A stretch of DNA of 64,000 bases from Bacteroidota bacterium (GTDB lineage Bacteria > Bacteroidota > Bacteroidia > Sphingobacteriales > Sphingobacteriaceae), in assembly GCA_013288685.1 (NCBI GenBank), contig JABDBM010000003.1, positions 28,323-92,322 of the forward strand, in the 5' to 3' direction. Both the position numbers and the translations under genes were made by a program. The stretch's first letter is position 1; each line of letters opens with the position of its first letter. The notes beneath the pieces were generated by a model. It saw nothing but the letters and a program-made list of their open reading frames with translations, was not told the DNA's origin and made no database searches. Shown one piece after another: positions 53,039 through 62,300 of the stretch.

Positions 53039-53182
53039 TTTAACACAGAGAAACAGAGAGGACACAGAGTCCGCGGAGTTTTTTGGTATCAAGGGCAAGT
53101 TAATTACTTAGCGATCTGACAATCAATAATTTTTAATTTTTTCTCTGTGTTCTTTGCTCCCTCTCTGTTTCTCTGTGTTTAA
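53039..53182. repeat. CACAGAG-family intergenic hairpin, copy 5
   Basis: The left arm is TTAACACAGAGAAACAGAGA and the right arm CTCTCTGTTTCTCTGTGTT. Copies 4 and 5 lie next to each other in a 464-base gene-free stretch (52776-53239). Confidence 0.75.
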
Positions 53183-53212
53183 ATTTAAGCTATACAAAAT
53201 GTCATAGAACCG

Positions 53213-53220
53213 TATTTTTG
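53213..53220 (+). promoter_or_regulatory. Promoter-like TATTTTTG box for the VOC gene
   Basis: TATTTTTG fits TAnnTTTG, 19 bases before the ATG at 53240 and just after the repeat pair. The upstream TTTG box is not clear. Confidence 0.35.
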
Positions 53221-53239
53221 ATCTCATAAACATTTATCC

Positions 53240-53593
53240 ATGCTTACATTAAAACGCGTTGACCATATCCTGATCACCATCCCGCAAGGAAAAACGGCAA
53301 AAGCCCGGCACTTTTATGCAACGGTTTTAGGACTTCACGAGATTGAAGGTAAGCACCCAAAAGGCGCCATTTGGTTTAACATGGGCGATATTCAGCTGCA
53401 TGTGCGCGAAGAAGCGGGCGGCAATTATTCCGACAGGCATCCTGCTTTTGAAGTTGATGATTTAGCTGCTGCCGAACAATTTTTAAAAAGCAAAAATATC
53501 CTCATCAGCTATTCGTCAGAAATTGATGGAAGAGGGCGCTGTTTTTTTCGTGACCCGTTTGGGAACAGGTTCGAGTTGCTGGAGTATAGGTGA
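53240..53593 (+). CDS. VOC family (glyoxalase/dioxygenase superfamily) protein
   Basis: This 117-residue single VOC module starts LKRVDHILITIPQG with a metal-ligand-like histidine (H8). It contains ARHFYATVLGLHEIEG, FNMGDIQLHVR with a second histidine, and CFFRDPFGNRFELLEY, where the terminal Glu is the usual third ligand. Members include lyases, dioxygenases and resistance proteins and act as dimers. The specific reaction is not determined. It is monocistronic. Confidence 0.87.
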   Translation: MLTLKRVDHILITIPQGKTAKARHFYATVLGLHEIEGKHPKGAIWFNMGDIQLHVREEAGGNYSDRHPAFEVDDLAAAEQFLKSKNILISYSSEIDGRGRCFFRDPFGNRFELLEYR

Positions 53594-53608
53594 TTGAACT
53601 TTTTATCA

Positions 53609-53645
53609 TTTGGCACGGTTATAGGTATATAATTTATTATATTTG
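53609..53645 (+). promoter_or_regulatory. Promoter of the zeta-toxin operon
   Basis: A TTTG box (53609-53612) and a TATATTTG box (53638-53645) lie 25 bases apart. The first gene starts 18 bases downstream at 53664. Confidence 0.45.
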
Positions 53646-53663
53646 AATATATAGAATTACATC

Positions 53664-54017
53664 ATGGCTATTAAATTACCCGGATTGACCGATACTTCAC
53701 ATAAAAATAAACATGGGGATATATATCTTGTTGATAAAACTGCTAATCAGGCAGATTCTTCGCTTGAATGGTATCGTCTTACGGAAAGTTCGAGGAGCCT
53801 CTTAAATTCGGTTATTGCCGCTACTACACGAGAAAAAATAAAATTAAGGGGTGCCATAAATTCAGATAAAAAAAGATTAGCATATCTTGAAGGATTGAAT
53901 GAAGAAGCCTACAGTGTGACGCAGAACGGCGAAAACTTTGAATCTATCGCAAAGATGAAAGCGATAATTGCGAAGTATAAGACCATTCTTGATTCTTTAC
54001 AGTCAATTACTGTTTGA
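53664..54017 (+). CDS. Putative antitoxin or partner of the zeta-like kinase
   Basis: This 117-residue protein ends 8 bases before the zeta-toxin gene. The first 30 residues are polar (MAIKLPGLTDTSHKNKHGDI), followed by two long helices (SSRSLLNSVIAATTREKIKL, KMKAIIAKYKTILDSLQSIT) likely forming a helical hairpin. That is the general shape of an antitoxin that blocks the ATP/UNAG site in epsilon-zeta pairs, but the sequence does not match the epsilon family. Function is inferred from position. Confidence 0.65.
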   Translation: MAIKLPGLTDTSHKNKHGDIYLVDKTANQADSSLEWYRLTESSRSLLNSVIAATTREKIKLRGAINSDKKRLAYLEGLNEEAYSVTQNGENFESIAKMKAIIAKYKTILDSLQSITV

Positions 54018-54025
54018 TTTGAGCG

Positions 54026-54877
54026 ATGTCTATCGATGAGCTTAAATCACAATATAAGTTACAATCCGAAATCTTCTGGATAACACAAAGAGAAATTATT
54101 GAGACCTTTACCAGATATATATTCCCTGTAAATCAACCGGTTGCCATTATTCTTGGCGGACAACCAGGTTCCGGAAAATCAGAATTAATCGGAAAAGCAC
54201 AAATACTTCTGAAAAACAATGCCGTTGTCTGTAATGCCGATTTGTACCGTGAATTTCATCCCGACTACGAAGAAATAATTACTTATCATGAGGGAGATTA
54301 TCCGGAAATAACCGCCAAAGTCGCTCAAGATTGGAACGATGGCCTTCGTGCGCATTGCGAACAACACCAATTAAATTTTATCATGGAGACCACTTTTTCG
54401 TCGGGAGAAAGAATGAATCAAACGCTCCATGATATAAAAGCGGCAGGTTATGTTGTTTATATCATGTTGATGGCGGTTCCTGCAAAAATCAGTTTACTTT
54501 GCACCTACCTCCGATATGAGGATTCAAAGCGCACTACGGGAAAGGGAAGACTCGTAGAACGACATATTCATGATGAAAAGTACGCGCGCGTTGCGGATAC
54601 TTTGCAATTAGTACAAGCTGCAAATCTATTCGATCATCTTTTAATCTATTATCGTGCAACTGAGAATGCAACTCAAATTGAAAAACGCGATAAAATACTG
54701 TTATTGGCAGAAAACCCTCCCGACCCATTGACCGTTTATCTAAATGAACGTGATAAGCCATGGGATTCACATTCCCGGAGTTATTTTAAAAATAACTGCA
54801 ACAATGTGATTCGTATGATGAAAGAACGAAATGCAGGGGAGGATGCTATTGAATTATTTAAAATCAATTTAAAGTGA
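54026..54877 (+). CDS. Zeta toxin family P-loop kinase
   Basis: This 283-residue protein of the zeta toxin/PezT family phosphorylates UDP-N-acetylglucosamine-type substrates in characterised members. The Walker A is GGQPGSGKS at 44-52. It is followed by VVCNADLYREFHPDY (the catalytic-Asp region, D72) and the conserved HCEQHQLNFIMETTFSS strand. The arginine-rich lid is in YEDSKRTTGKGRLVERHIHD. All core elements are intact. A C-terminal extension of about 60 residues follows. It is co-transcribed with the 117-residue upstream gene. Confidence 0.88.
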   Translation: MSIDELKSQYKLQSEIFWITQREIIETFTRYIFPVNQPVAIILGGQPGSGKSELIGKAQILLKNNAVVCNADLYREFHPDYEEIITYHEGDYPEITAKVAQDWNDGLRAHCEQHQLNFIMETTFSSGERMNQTLHDIKAAGYVVYIMLMAVPAKISLLCTYLRYEDSKRTTGKGRLVERHIHDEKYARVADTLQLVQAANLFDHLLIYYRATENATQIEKRDKILLLAENPPDPLTVYLNERDKPWDSHSRSYFKNNCNNVIRMMKERNAGEDAIELFKINLK

Positions 54878-54947
54878 CTTTGACAAGTTAAATTTAAACA
54901 GCTTCTTGAATAAGATTTAATATATTAGCGCATCAAATTTTTAACTT

Positions 54948-55553
54948 TTGACGGAATTTCAACAAGTAAAGGAGTTCATCTTAAACAAACTAAAAAAGGA
55001 ACTTCCGGGGTATCTGGCTTACCATAATATTGACCATACTTTAGATGTTTTGCAAGCCGCCGAAAATATTGCGGTGCATGAGGGTGTTAACGGCAACGAT
55101 AAAAGGCTGTTACTAACCGCTGCGCTTTTCCATGATTCAGGGTTTTTAATTGGCCGCGACGAACATGAAGTTAAATCGTGCAGTATTGCCCGCTTGCATT
55201 TACCGGATTATAGTTACGGGCCTGATGAAATTGATTTGATTTGCGGACTGATTATGGCAACAAAATTGCCGCAAACACCGCATAACCTTTTACAAGCCAT
55301 ATTGTGCGATGCTGATTTGGATTATCTTGGCCGCGCCGATTTTTTTATATTAAGCGCCAGGCTTTTTACCGAACTGAAAGATGAGGGTTTAATGAAAGAT
55401 GAAAATGAATGGAACCTGGAACAAACCAATTTTATAAGTAATCATCACTATCATACGCCAACCTCGGTAAGGTTAAGGCAGTCACAAAAGGAGCAGTACA
55501 TTGAATTAATAAAATCAAAAATTTCAAACCAAATCTTCGATGGAGACGCATAG
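54948..55553 (+). CDS. HD domain phosphohydrolase
   Basis: A TTG at 54948 is the only plausible start (TEFQQVKEFILNKLKKEL follows). The 201-residue protein has an HD domain: H in YHNIDHTLDVLQAA, the HD pair in LFHDSGFLIG, a conserved CDADLDYLGR with the final metal-binding Asp. HD proteins of this small class hydrolyse nucleotides or cyclic nucleotides. The receiver-adenylate cyclase gene lies nearby on the other strand, so cAMP turnover is one possibility (inference). It overlaps the YitT gene by 14 bases. Confidence 0.82.
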   Translation: MTEFQQVKEFILNKLKKELPGYLAYHNIDHTLDVLQAAENIAVHEGVNGNDKRLLLTAALFHDSGFLIGRDEHEVKSCSIARLHLPDYSYGPDEIDLICGLIMATKLPQTPHNLLQAILCDADLDYLGRADFFILSARLFTELKDEGLMKDENEWNLEQTNFISNHHYHTPTSVRLRQSQKEQYIELIKSKISNQIFDGDA

Positions 55554-56418
55554 TTACCCCTTAAAGGCAGTTGTAAAGGATGTTGTATATATTGTGGCCG
55601 GTATTTTAGTGTGTGGTTTTGCATTAAAATGTTTCTTGGTACCCAATAACTTTTTCGATGGCGGCGTTACCGGTATATCTCTATTGATACACGAGTTATA
55701 TCATGTAAATATTGCTTATGTAATTATCCCGGCTAATATTCCGTTTATTATTATGGGCGCGTTCCAGGTTAACAAAAGGTTTGCCTGGAAAACACTGGCC
55801 GCTATTATAGGGGTTTCTATTTGCTTTCAGTTTTTCCCCTACCCCGCCGAAATAACCCACGATAAATTGCTGGTTTGTATTTTTGGCGGTGTTTTTATGG
55901 GTACGGGCATCGGGTTGGCCATACGTGGCGGTTGCGCACTGGATGGGATTGAGGTGTTGGCCCTTTACACGCTTAAAAAAAGCAGTTTTACCGTTAGCGA
56001 AATTATATTAGGCATTAACGTGTTTATATTCTCGGTAGCGGCTATTAAATTGGGCCTGCCAACCGCGCTATATTCCATCATTACTTATTATGCGGCATCG
56101 CATACCATAAACTTTGTAATTGAAGGCCTGGAAGAATATACTGGTTTCACTATTATATCGGGCCATAGCGAAACTATTAAAGAAAAATTAGTGCTGGAGT
56201 TAGGCCGCGGCATCACCATTTATAAAGGCGAACGTGGCTTTTTGAAAGATAGCTTTGAGGTAAGTCACCCTACCGATATTATTTTTACCATAGTAACCCG
56301 CCTTGAAGTTAGGCGCTTAACCAACCTGGTTTACAGTATTGATCCCAAAGCATTTATGTTTACCAGCTCCATCAAAGAAGCCTCGGGTGGCGTGCTTAAA
56401 AAGCGGGCAAGACATTGA
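55540..56418 (+). CDS. YitT family membrane protein
   Basis: This 292-residue protein has five to six membrane helices in the first 200 residues, with the family motifs NNFFDGGVTGISLLIHELY and GTGIGLAIRGGCALDGIEVL. The soluble C-terminal DUF2179 domain contains GFTIISGHSETIKEKLVLEL and GITIYKGERGFLKDS. The transported substrate of the family is unknown. The start overlaps the HD gene, so translation is coupled. A word-repeat hairpin follows its stop. Confidence 0.9.
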   Translation: METHSYPLKAVVKDVVYIVAGILVCGFALKCFLVPNNFFDGGVTGISLLIHELYHVNIAYVIIPANIPFIIMGAFQVNKRFAWKTLAAIIGVSICFQFFPYPAEITHDKLLVCIFGGVFMGTGIGLAIRGGCALDGIEVLALYTLKKSSFTVSEIILGINVFIFSVAAIKLGLPTALYSIITYYAASHTINFVIEGLEEYTGFTIISGHSETIKEKLVLELGRGITIYKGERGFLKDSFEVSHPTDIIFTIVTRLEVRRLTNLVYSIDPKAFMFTSSIKEASGGVLKKRARH

Positions 56419-56424
56419 GGGGGG

Positions 56425-56528
56425 CGATGTGCAGATGCGAGGATGTGCAGATGTGCAAATGTTAGGAAATCGCTCCTGTCATTAAGCATTTTCATCTGCA
56501 CATTTGCACATCAAAAAATCTGCACATT
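56425..56528. repeat. GATGTGCA word-repeat hairpin between convergent operons
   Basis: The left arm is made of GATGTGCAGATG-type words (56426-56461) and the right arm of the complement CATCTGCACATTTGCACATC then AATCTGCACATT (56492-56528). The same words occur inside the coding region of the RepA-like gene near 34850-34955. Confidence 0.75.
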
Positions 56529-57572
56529 CTATTCAGTTACCTCATAAATAACCACCGGCTTCGCTTTGTTCTTCAAACTCACTTCGCCAATTTTGGTGCA
56601 TTTAAATGATTCTTTTGCCTGGTGATAAACTTCTTCGCTGATGATAATTTGATTGGCCTTGGCTGCCGATTGCAGGCGTTGCGCCAGGTTTACCGCATCG
56701 CCAATTACCGTATAATCCAGCCGCTTTAACGAGGCCGAACCAATATTACCCGATACCATTTCGCCCGAGTTAATGCCGATGGAAACCTCAGGTTTAAAAA
56801 CCTTATCGCCTACGGTAATTTCCTCCACCGATTTTAGCTGTTCTTTTATCGCTAACGCAGCGTCGATAGCCCGGTCAAGATGGTATTTTCCCCTAAAAAC
56901 GGCCATTACGGCATCGCCCATAAACTTATCTACATGGCCCGTATGGGTAATTATTTCTTTTACTATTTTATCAAATAAGGAGTTAATAATTTTAACTACT
57001 GTATTGGCGGGCACGTTTTCGGTTATGGCTGTAAAGCCGCATATATCAACAAACATTACTGTTGCGTCCAGCATTTCGTTTGATGCCAAACTGGTTTCAA
57101 ACTCCTTATGTGTCATAAAATTGAGCACATTTTCGTCAACATACATCTTCAGGATGTTGTTTTCTTTTATGGCCTTTATTGTTTCGCGTACCTGGGCCAC
57201 ATGGTTCACGGTTTTTTCCATTGTAAGGTCCAGATCCTCAAAATCAACCGGTTTAACAACAAAGTCAAATGCACCACGGTTCATGGCGGTGCGGATGTTT
57301 TGCATATCGCTATAGGCTGATACCATTACCGCCCTTACTACAGGATTAGCATCGGGCAAACGCGAGAGCAGGGCAAGCCCATCCATAACCGGCATATTGA
57401 TATCACTTAAAATAATATCCATATCCGGATGCTCGCTCAGTTTTATAAGTGCGTCTTCGCCATTGTGAGCGAAAACAAATTCGTAAATATTTTCTCTGAT
57501 TTTTTTCCGAAACTTTTGCTTTATCAGTAATTCCAGATCGGTTTCGTCGTCAACTACTAAGATTTTAGCCAT
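56529..57572 (-). CDS. Response regulator with class III adenylate cyclase output
   Basis: This 347-residue protein has a receiver domain (2-120; D57 in IILSDINMP, lysine in VVKPVD), a helical linker, and a class III cyclase domain (about 165-347). The metal Asp is in VMFVDICGFTA and the second in VDKFMGDAVMAVF. The Lys of DKFMGD and Asp of RLDYTVIGD are the adenine-selecting pair, and NLAQRL holds the transition-state Asn and Arg. cAMP production is therefore predicted, controlled by phosphorylation. It is last in the four-gene signalling operon, 4 bases after the stand-alone receiver. Confidence 0.93.
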   Translation of the reverse strand: MAKILVVDDETDLELLIKQKFRKKIRENIYEFVFAHNGEDALIKLSEHPDMDIILSDINMPVMDGLALLSRLPDANPVVRAVMVSAYSDMQNIRTAMNRGAFDFVVKPVDFEDLDLTMEKTVNHVAQVRETIKAIKENNILKMYVDENVLNFMTHKEFETSLASNEMLDATVMFVDICGFTAITENVPANTVVKIINSLFDKIVKEIITHTGHVDKFMGDAVMAVFRGKYHLDRAIDAALAIKEQLKSVEEITVGDKVFKPEVSIGINSGEMVSGNIGSASLKRLDYTVIGDAVNLAQRLQSAAKANQIIISEEVYHQAKESFKCTKIGEVSLKNKAKPVVIYEVTE

Positions 57573-57576
57573 TTGT

Positions 57577-57960
57577 TTAGTGTATAAAAGTTTTTAGTTT
57601 GTCCTTAAGTAATGTAAAATCAAGTGGTTTTGTTAAAAATTCGTTGGCGCCGTTTTGCATCGCCTGCTGCCGGTTTTCGTCGTCGCCGTAAGCGGTAATC
57701 ATCATTACCACCGGCGGCGGTTTCTCATAGGCATGGCGTATGCGCGATAAAAGTTCAATCCCAGTCATCCCTGGCATATTAATATCGGATAAAATCAGTA
57801 TCACTTCCGAGCGGTTTCTTTCCAGATAGTCCAGCGCCTCCTCGCCCGAAAGGGCAAAAGAAAAATCGAACTCGCCGTTCTTTATTTCCCTGCGGAAACG
57901 TTGAGTAAATAATGGTTGTACATCAACTTCATCATCAACTACTAAAATTTTCATGATCAT
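57577..57960 (-). CDS. Stand-alone response regulator receiver
   Basis: This 127-residue protein is a single receiver domain: acidic D9/D10, phosphoacceptor D59 in LILSDINMPGMTG, switch threonine in MMITAYGD and K111 in FLTKPLD. There is no output domain, so it acts as a phosphate relay or sink or by protein contact. It is 19 bases from the upstream kinase and 4 bases from the cyclase gene. It could shuttle phosphate among the kinases of both clusters (inference). Confidence 0.93.
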   Translation of the reverse strand: MIMKILVVDDEVDVQPLFTQRFRREIKNGEFDFSFALSGEEALDYLERNRSEVILILSDINMPGMTGIELLSRIRHAYEKPPPVVMMITAYGDDENRQQAMQNGANEFLTKPLDFTLLKDKLKTFIH

Positions 57961-57979
57961 CAGATTGTCTGGTTTTGTT

Positions 57980-59287
57980 TTAATTTATGGGTATTTTAAC
58001 AGTAAATTCCGAGTATTCGCCTTCCTTGGTATCAACCTCAATGCTGCCGCCATGTCCCTTTGCAATAATATCATAGCTTAGGGATAAGCCTAATCCGGTA
58101 CCTTGTCCGGTTGGCTTTGTAGTAAAAAACGGTTGCATTATCTTGTCCTTAATCGCGTCAGGAACGCCATTTCCGTTATCTCTTACTTTAATTGCTATCC
58201 ATGTTCTGTATACGCGGGTGCTTAGCGTTACTTCGGGTTTGTACCCTGGCACACCACTTTTCTGCTTTTGGTCAACCGCGTAAAATGCATTGGTAAACAG
58301 GTTTAGCAGCACTCTGCCTATATCCTGCGGCACTACGTCAACCGTTGGCAATTTATCATCAAAGCTGGTAATCAATTCCGAATTAAAACTTTTATCCTTC
58401 GCCCTTAAGCCATGATAGGCAAGTCGAAAATATTCGTCGGCCAGTGTATTGATGTTTGTATTTTCTTTAACGCCGTTGCTTGCACGGCTATGTTGCAGCA
58501 TCCCTTTAACAATACCATCGGCCCTTTTGCCGTGATGGATTATTTTCTCGAGATTTTGCCTGATATCATTCGCAATTGCAATAGCCTCTTCTGTATCGCC
58601 GTTGGCTAATTCAATTTCCATTTCACCAACCAGCTCCATGCTCACTTCCGAAAAATTGTTCACAAAGTTAAGCGGGTTTTGTATCTCATGCGCAATGCCG
58701 GCGGTAAGTTCGCCCAACGAAGCCAGTTTTTCCGACTGCACCAATTGCTGCTGCGTGGTTTGTAATAATGCCACGGTTTGTTCTAATTCATTTTTTTGTT
58801 TGGTTAGTTCGGCCGTGCGCTCGGCCACCTGTTTATCCAGCAATGCATTTTGAGCGGTTATTATCCTGAATTCCTCATGCTGTTTCCGGGTATTTGCCCA
58901 CTTTGCCAGCACCCATATAAAGGCGGCAATCATGGGTAATATAAAATATTTATCGTACTCGTCGTAAAAGTCAGAATCAGCCTGTTTCACCAGCCCGGCA
59001 ATAAAACCCACGCCAATTAAAGGATAGTGAGCTTTTAAAAACGGCAACATGGACGCAAAATCACGCTCGCGCTCTGCAAATACAATTATCCCCAGCAATA
59101 AAGCGCTTCCGCAGATATACGCCAAACCGTTATCAAAATACGCTTTGGAAACCACAAAAAGCACTGCCGACGCGCCAAGCGCAACGTTCATCAAGCTGGC
59201 CCACTTAAGGCTCAGGGGAGATAATTTAATTGATTTTTTTAAACGGCTTACCAATAAAAATGAAGCCAGAAACAAAAGGACATCCAT
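57980..59287 (-). CDS. Membrane sensor histidine kinase
   Basis: This 435-residue protein has three to four N-terminal membrane helices (MDVLLFLASFLLVS, NVALGASAVLFVVS, GLAYICGSALLLGIIVF and following) with no sizable periplasmic domain. A coiled coil (VAERTAELTKQKNELEQTVA) leads to the shared kinase core: H200 in [10 protein letters not shown], the N box LNLFTNAFYAV, DNGNGVP and GTGLGLSL. It likely senses a membrane or cytoplasmic signal. It directly precedes two receiver genes, so these are its probable targets. Confidence 0.92.
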   Translation of the reverse strand: MDVLLFLASFLLVSRLKKSIKLSPLSLKWASLMNVALGASAVLFVVSKAYFDNGLAYICGSALLLGIIVFAERERDFASMLPFLKAHYPLIGVGFIAGLVKQADSDFYDEYDKYFILPMIAAFIWVLAKWANTRKQHEEFRIITAQNALLDKQVAERTAELTKQKNELEQTVALLQTTQQQLVQSEKLASLGELTAGIAHEIQNPLNFVNNFSEVSMELVGEMEIELANGDTEEAIAIANDIRQNLEKIIHHGKRADGIVKGMLQHSRASNGVKENTNINTLADEYFRLAYHGLRAKDKSFNSELITSFDDKLPTVDVVPQDIGRVLLNLFTNAFYAVDQKQKSGVPGYKPEVTLSTRVYRTWIAIKVRDNGNGVPDAIKDKIMQPFFTTKPTGQGTGLGLSLSYDIIAKGHGGSIEVDTKEGEYSEFTVKIPIN

Positions 59288-59368
59288 AGCATTAAAATTA
59301 TCTCAATGTACAAACTAAAGCTAATTTTTTTATAATTATTGCTGTTGTGTTGTAAAATATAAATTCCA

Positions 59369-62300
59369 TTAGTTCTGCGCAGGCAAACTGATGGTAAACT
59401 CGGTGTACTCCCCTTCTTTCGTATCAATATTAATACTGCCTGCATGTCCCTTTACTATAATATCATAACTGAGCGATAGCCCGAGTCCGGTACCTTCGCC
59501 GGTTGGTTTTGTAGTAAAAAATGGTTGCATTATCTTGTCTTTTATGCTGTCGGGAATTCCATTGCCGTTATCGCGCACACTTATTTCAACAAAACCTTTT
59601 TTTACAGTGGTAGTTAAGGTTACTGTTGGCTGGTAGCGGCCCGTAATGGTCTTCTTTTTTTGATGTACTGCATAAAACGCATTGTTAAATAAGTTTAACA
59701 GCACCCTTCCAATATCCTGCGGTACTAAATTAATTTTAGGGGCGCTATCATCCAAATAGTTTTCCATCGCCGAATTGAAGGTTTTGTCTTTGGCCCGCAA
59801 ACCATGATAGCTAAGGCGGAAATATTCGTCTGCCAAATTGTTGATATCGGTCAGCTCCCGCTCGCCGCTGTTATTGCGCGAATGTTGGAGCATATTTTTA
59901 ACAATGCCATCGGCCCGTTTGCCATGCAATGTTATTTTTTGCAGGTTTTGTTCCAGGCTTTCCAGTATTTCATTTTCCAGTTCCGGGTCGCGTACCTCTT
60001 TGGCCTGTTCTTCTTTAAGCTCGGCTATCAGTTCCACACTTACTTCGGCAAAGTTATTTACAAAGTTTAATGGGTTCTGAATTTCATGCGCTATACCTGC
60101 GGTTAATTCGCCCAGTGAGGCCAGTTTCTCACTTTGTACCAGCTGCGTTTGGGTCACCTTCAATTCGCCAAATGCTTTTTCCAGTTCATCGCGCTGTGCT
60201 TCCAATTCTTCTTTTTGTTGCAGCACTTCTTCGGTACGGAGGTTTATCTTGTGTTCGAGCACCCGTTTCTCGCGCAACAATTGCAGCGATCGATAGTAGA
60301 CAAAGCCGTATACAATACCCGCCATCAGGAAAACGTAAATAATACACGCCCATAATGATACCCACCATGGCGGGTTGATGGTAAAATCAAGTTCGGCGGG
60401 TTTGCTCCAGGTGCCGTCCTTGCTTTTTACCGAAACCTCAAAAGTGTACAGTCCGCGCCTCAGGTTAAAATAATTTCGGGAGAAAGGTATTGGCGTAGGT
60501 TCGCTCCATTCATCGTCCAAACCGGTTAGCCGGTACCGATACCACGATGTATCGCGCTTAGCTAAATTTAACGCCGAAAATTCAAACTGTACATAGTTTT
60601 GATTGTGTGGAAGCTGCAGGTTTGATGGCAAGTTATAAGGTCCGTCAACACTGTCCCACTTGATGCCTTCATCTAAGGCATAGCCCGAATTTATCGGAAT
60701 CTCTCCCTTAACATAGTGCGTATTCCCCTGTCCCCACAAAGTATCGGTACCGCTTACGTTAAATAGCGACCGGTCAACAAACGCTTTCTGGCTATCCATT
60801 ATCCTTATTCCAGAAATATAGGGGATAGACTGTGTGGTGTCTTTATGGCCCAGGTCTAAAACCGTTGCGCCAACATCGCCCCACCAATACAGCCCATCGC
60901 GGGTTATTAAATCACTTAAATAGGATGTAGTTACCTTCCCCAGGCCGTAGTTTATCCCAAACGATTGCACGCCCCATTGCCCATCGGCTTTTATACCATC
61001 GGCAGGGGGGATTATTTTTGTTATCCCTTTTGAAGTGCCCGCATACATATCATGTTTGTATCGCAACAACGAAAGCACTGTTTCATCGGCCAGGCCCTGG
61101 GCAGCAGAAAAAGTACTTAGCGTTTGGTGCCTAAAATCGGCTATATAAATACCATGATGGGTGCCAATCCATATATTACCCCATTCATCTTGCGCAAATA
61201 TTCTGCTTGGGGGAAGGTTTAAATCGCTTGTGTTGGTAATGTACCTGATAATGCCCTTTGCCGGGTCGATATATCCTATTGCCCCAACTGCCGAACTCAT
61301 CCATATATTGCCCTGCTTGTCCTTCATTAAGTCGGTGAAAAGCGCATTTGCAAGCCCGGCGCCTTTGTCAATAAACTTCAGCGTGTTATCCTTAGGGTCA
61401 TATACGTCCAGGCCGTTCCTTCCCCCTCCAATCCAAATACGTCCGGCATTATCCTGTGCTACCGCAAATATATTGCGGGAATGAAGCCCCTGCTTAATAG
61501 ACAGGTGCGAAATGGTTTGTTTTACGGAATCAATAATATCCAAACCCGCATTGGTGCAGATAAAAATTTTACCATCAATTTGCCTAATGTTTTGGATCGA
61601 ATCGTTAGTGAGGCCTTCGCGCGTAGTTAAATGCCTGATTGTTTTATTTTTCCTGTCCAGGATGTCCAGGTCGCTCGAAATACTGGCCTGCCATATTAGT
61701 CCGCGGCCATCCTCAAAAAGGGTTCCGGTGGGCACTTTCCCAATTTGCTCCTTCACTACGCCGCTATGGGGTATCATGTTTAAACCCATAAAGGTTGCAA
61801 TCCACTCCTGTCCCCTGTTATCCTGGGTAGCGTTAATTACCACATCGCTATTTAATCCGCTTTCCCTTTTCAAATTTTGCAGGGTATGATTGGGGAGGTT
61901 AATTATTTCGGCGCCCACGTTTTGATTTGATATCCATACCCTCCCCTTATCGTCCTGCGAAAAGTTGAGCACATTTGGATTTGATGCCTTAGCTTCTTCA
62001 AACAATTGCATGGAATTTGTTTGCGGATTTAAAACATTTACGGCCCCGTTGTTCATTCCCATCCATATATTCCCGGCCCTGTCGCAAAAAAGTGCGGTGC
62101 TAAATGTAGTATCTAATTTGGCGCAATTGGCTTTATCAATATGTTTAATAGTTTTATTTTCCAGGTCAACTACCGACAGCGATTTGCCGCCCGAAATCCA
62201 TATCCTGTTCAATTTGTCCTGGGTTATGCCCATGGCTACTGTATCGGCGAGCCCATTCTTTTTATTCAAAAAACGTATGGTTTCGGCCTGTTGATCAATG

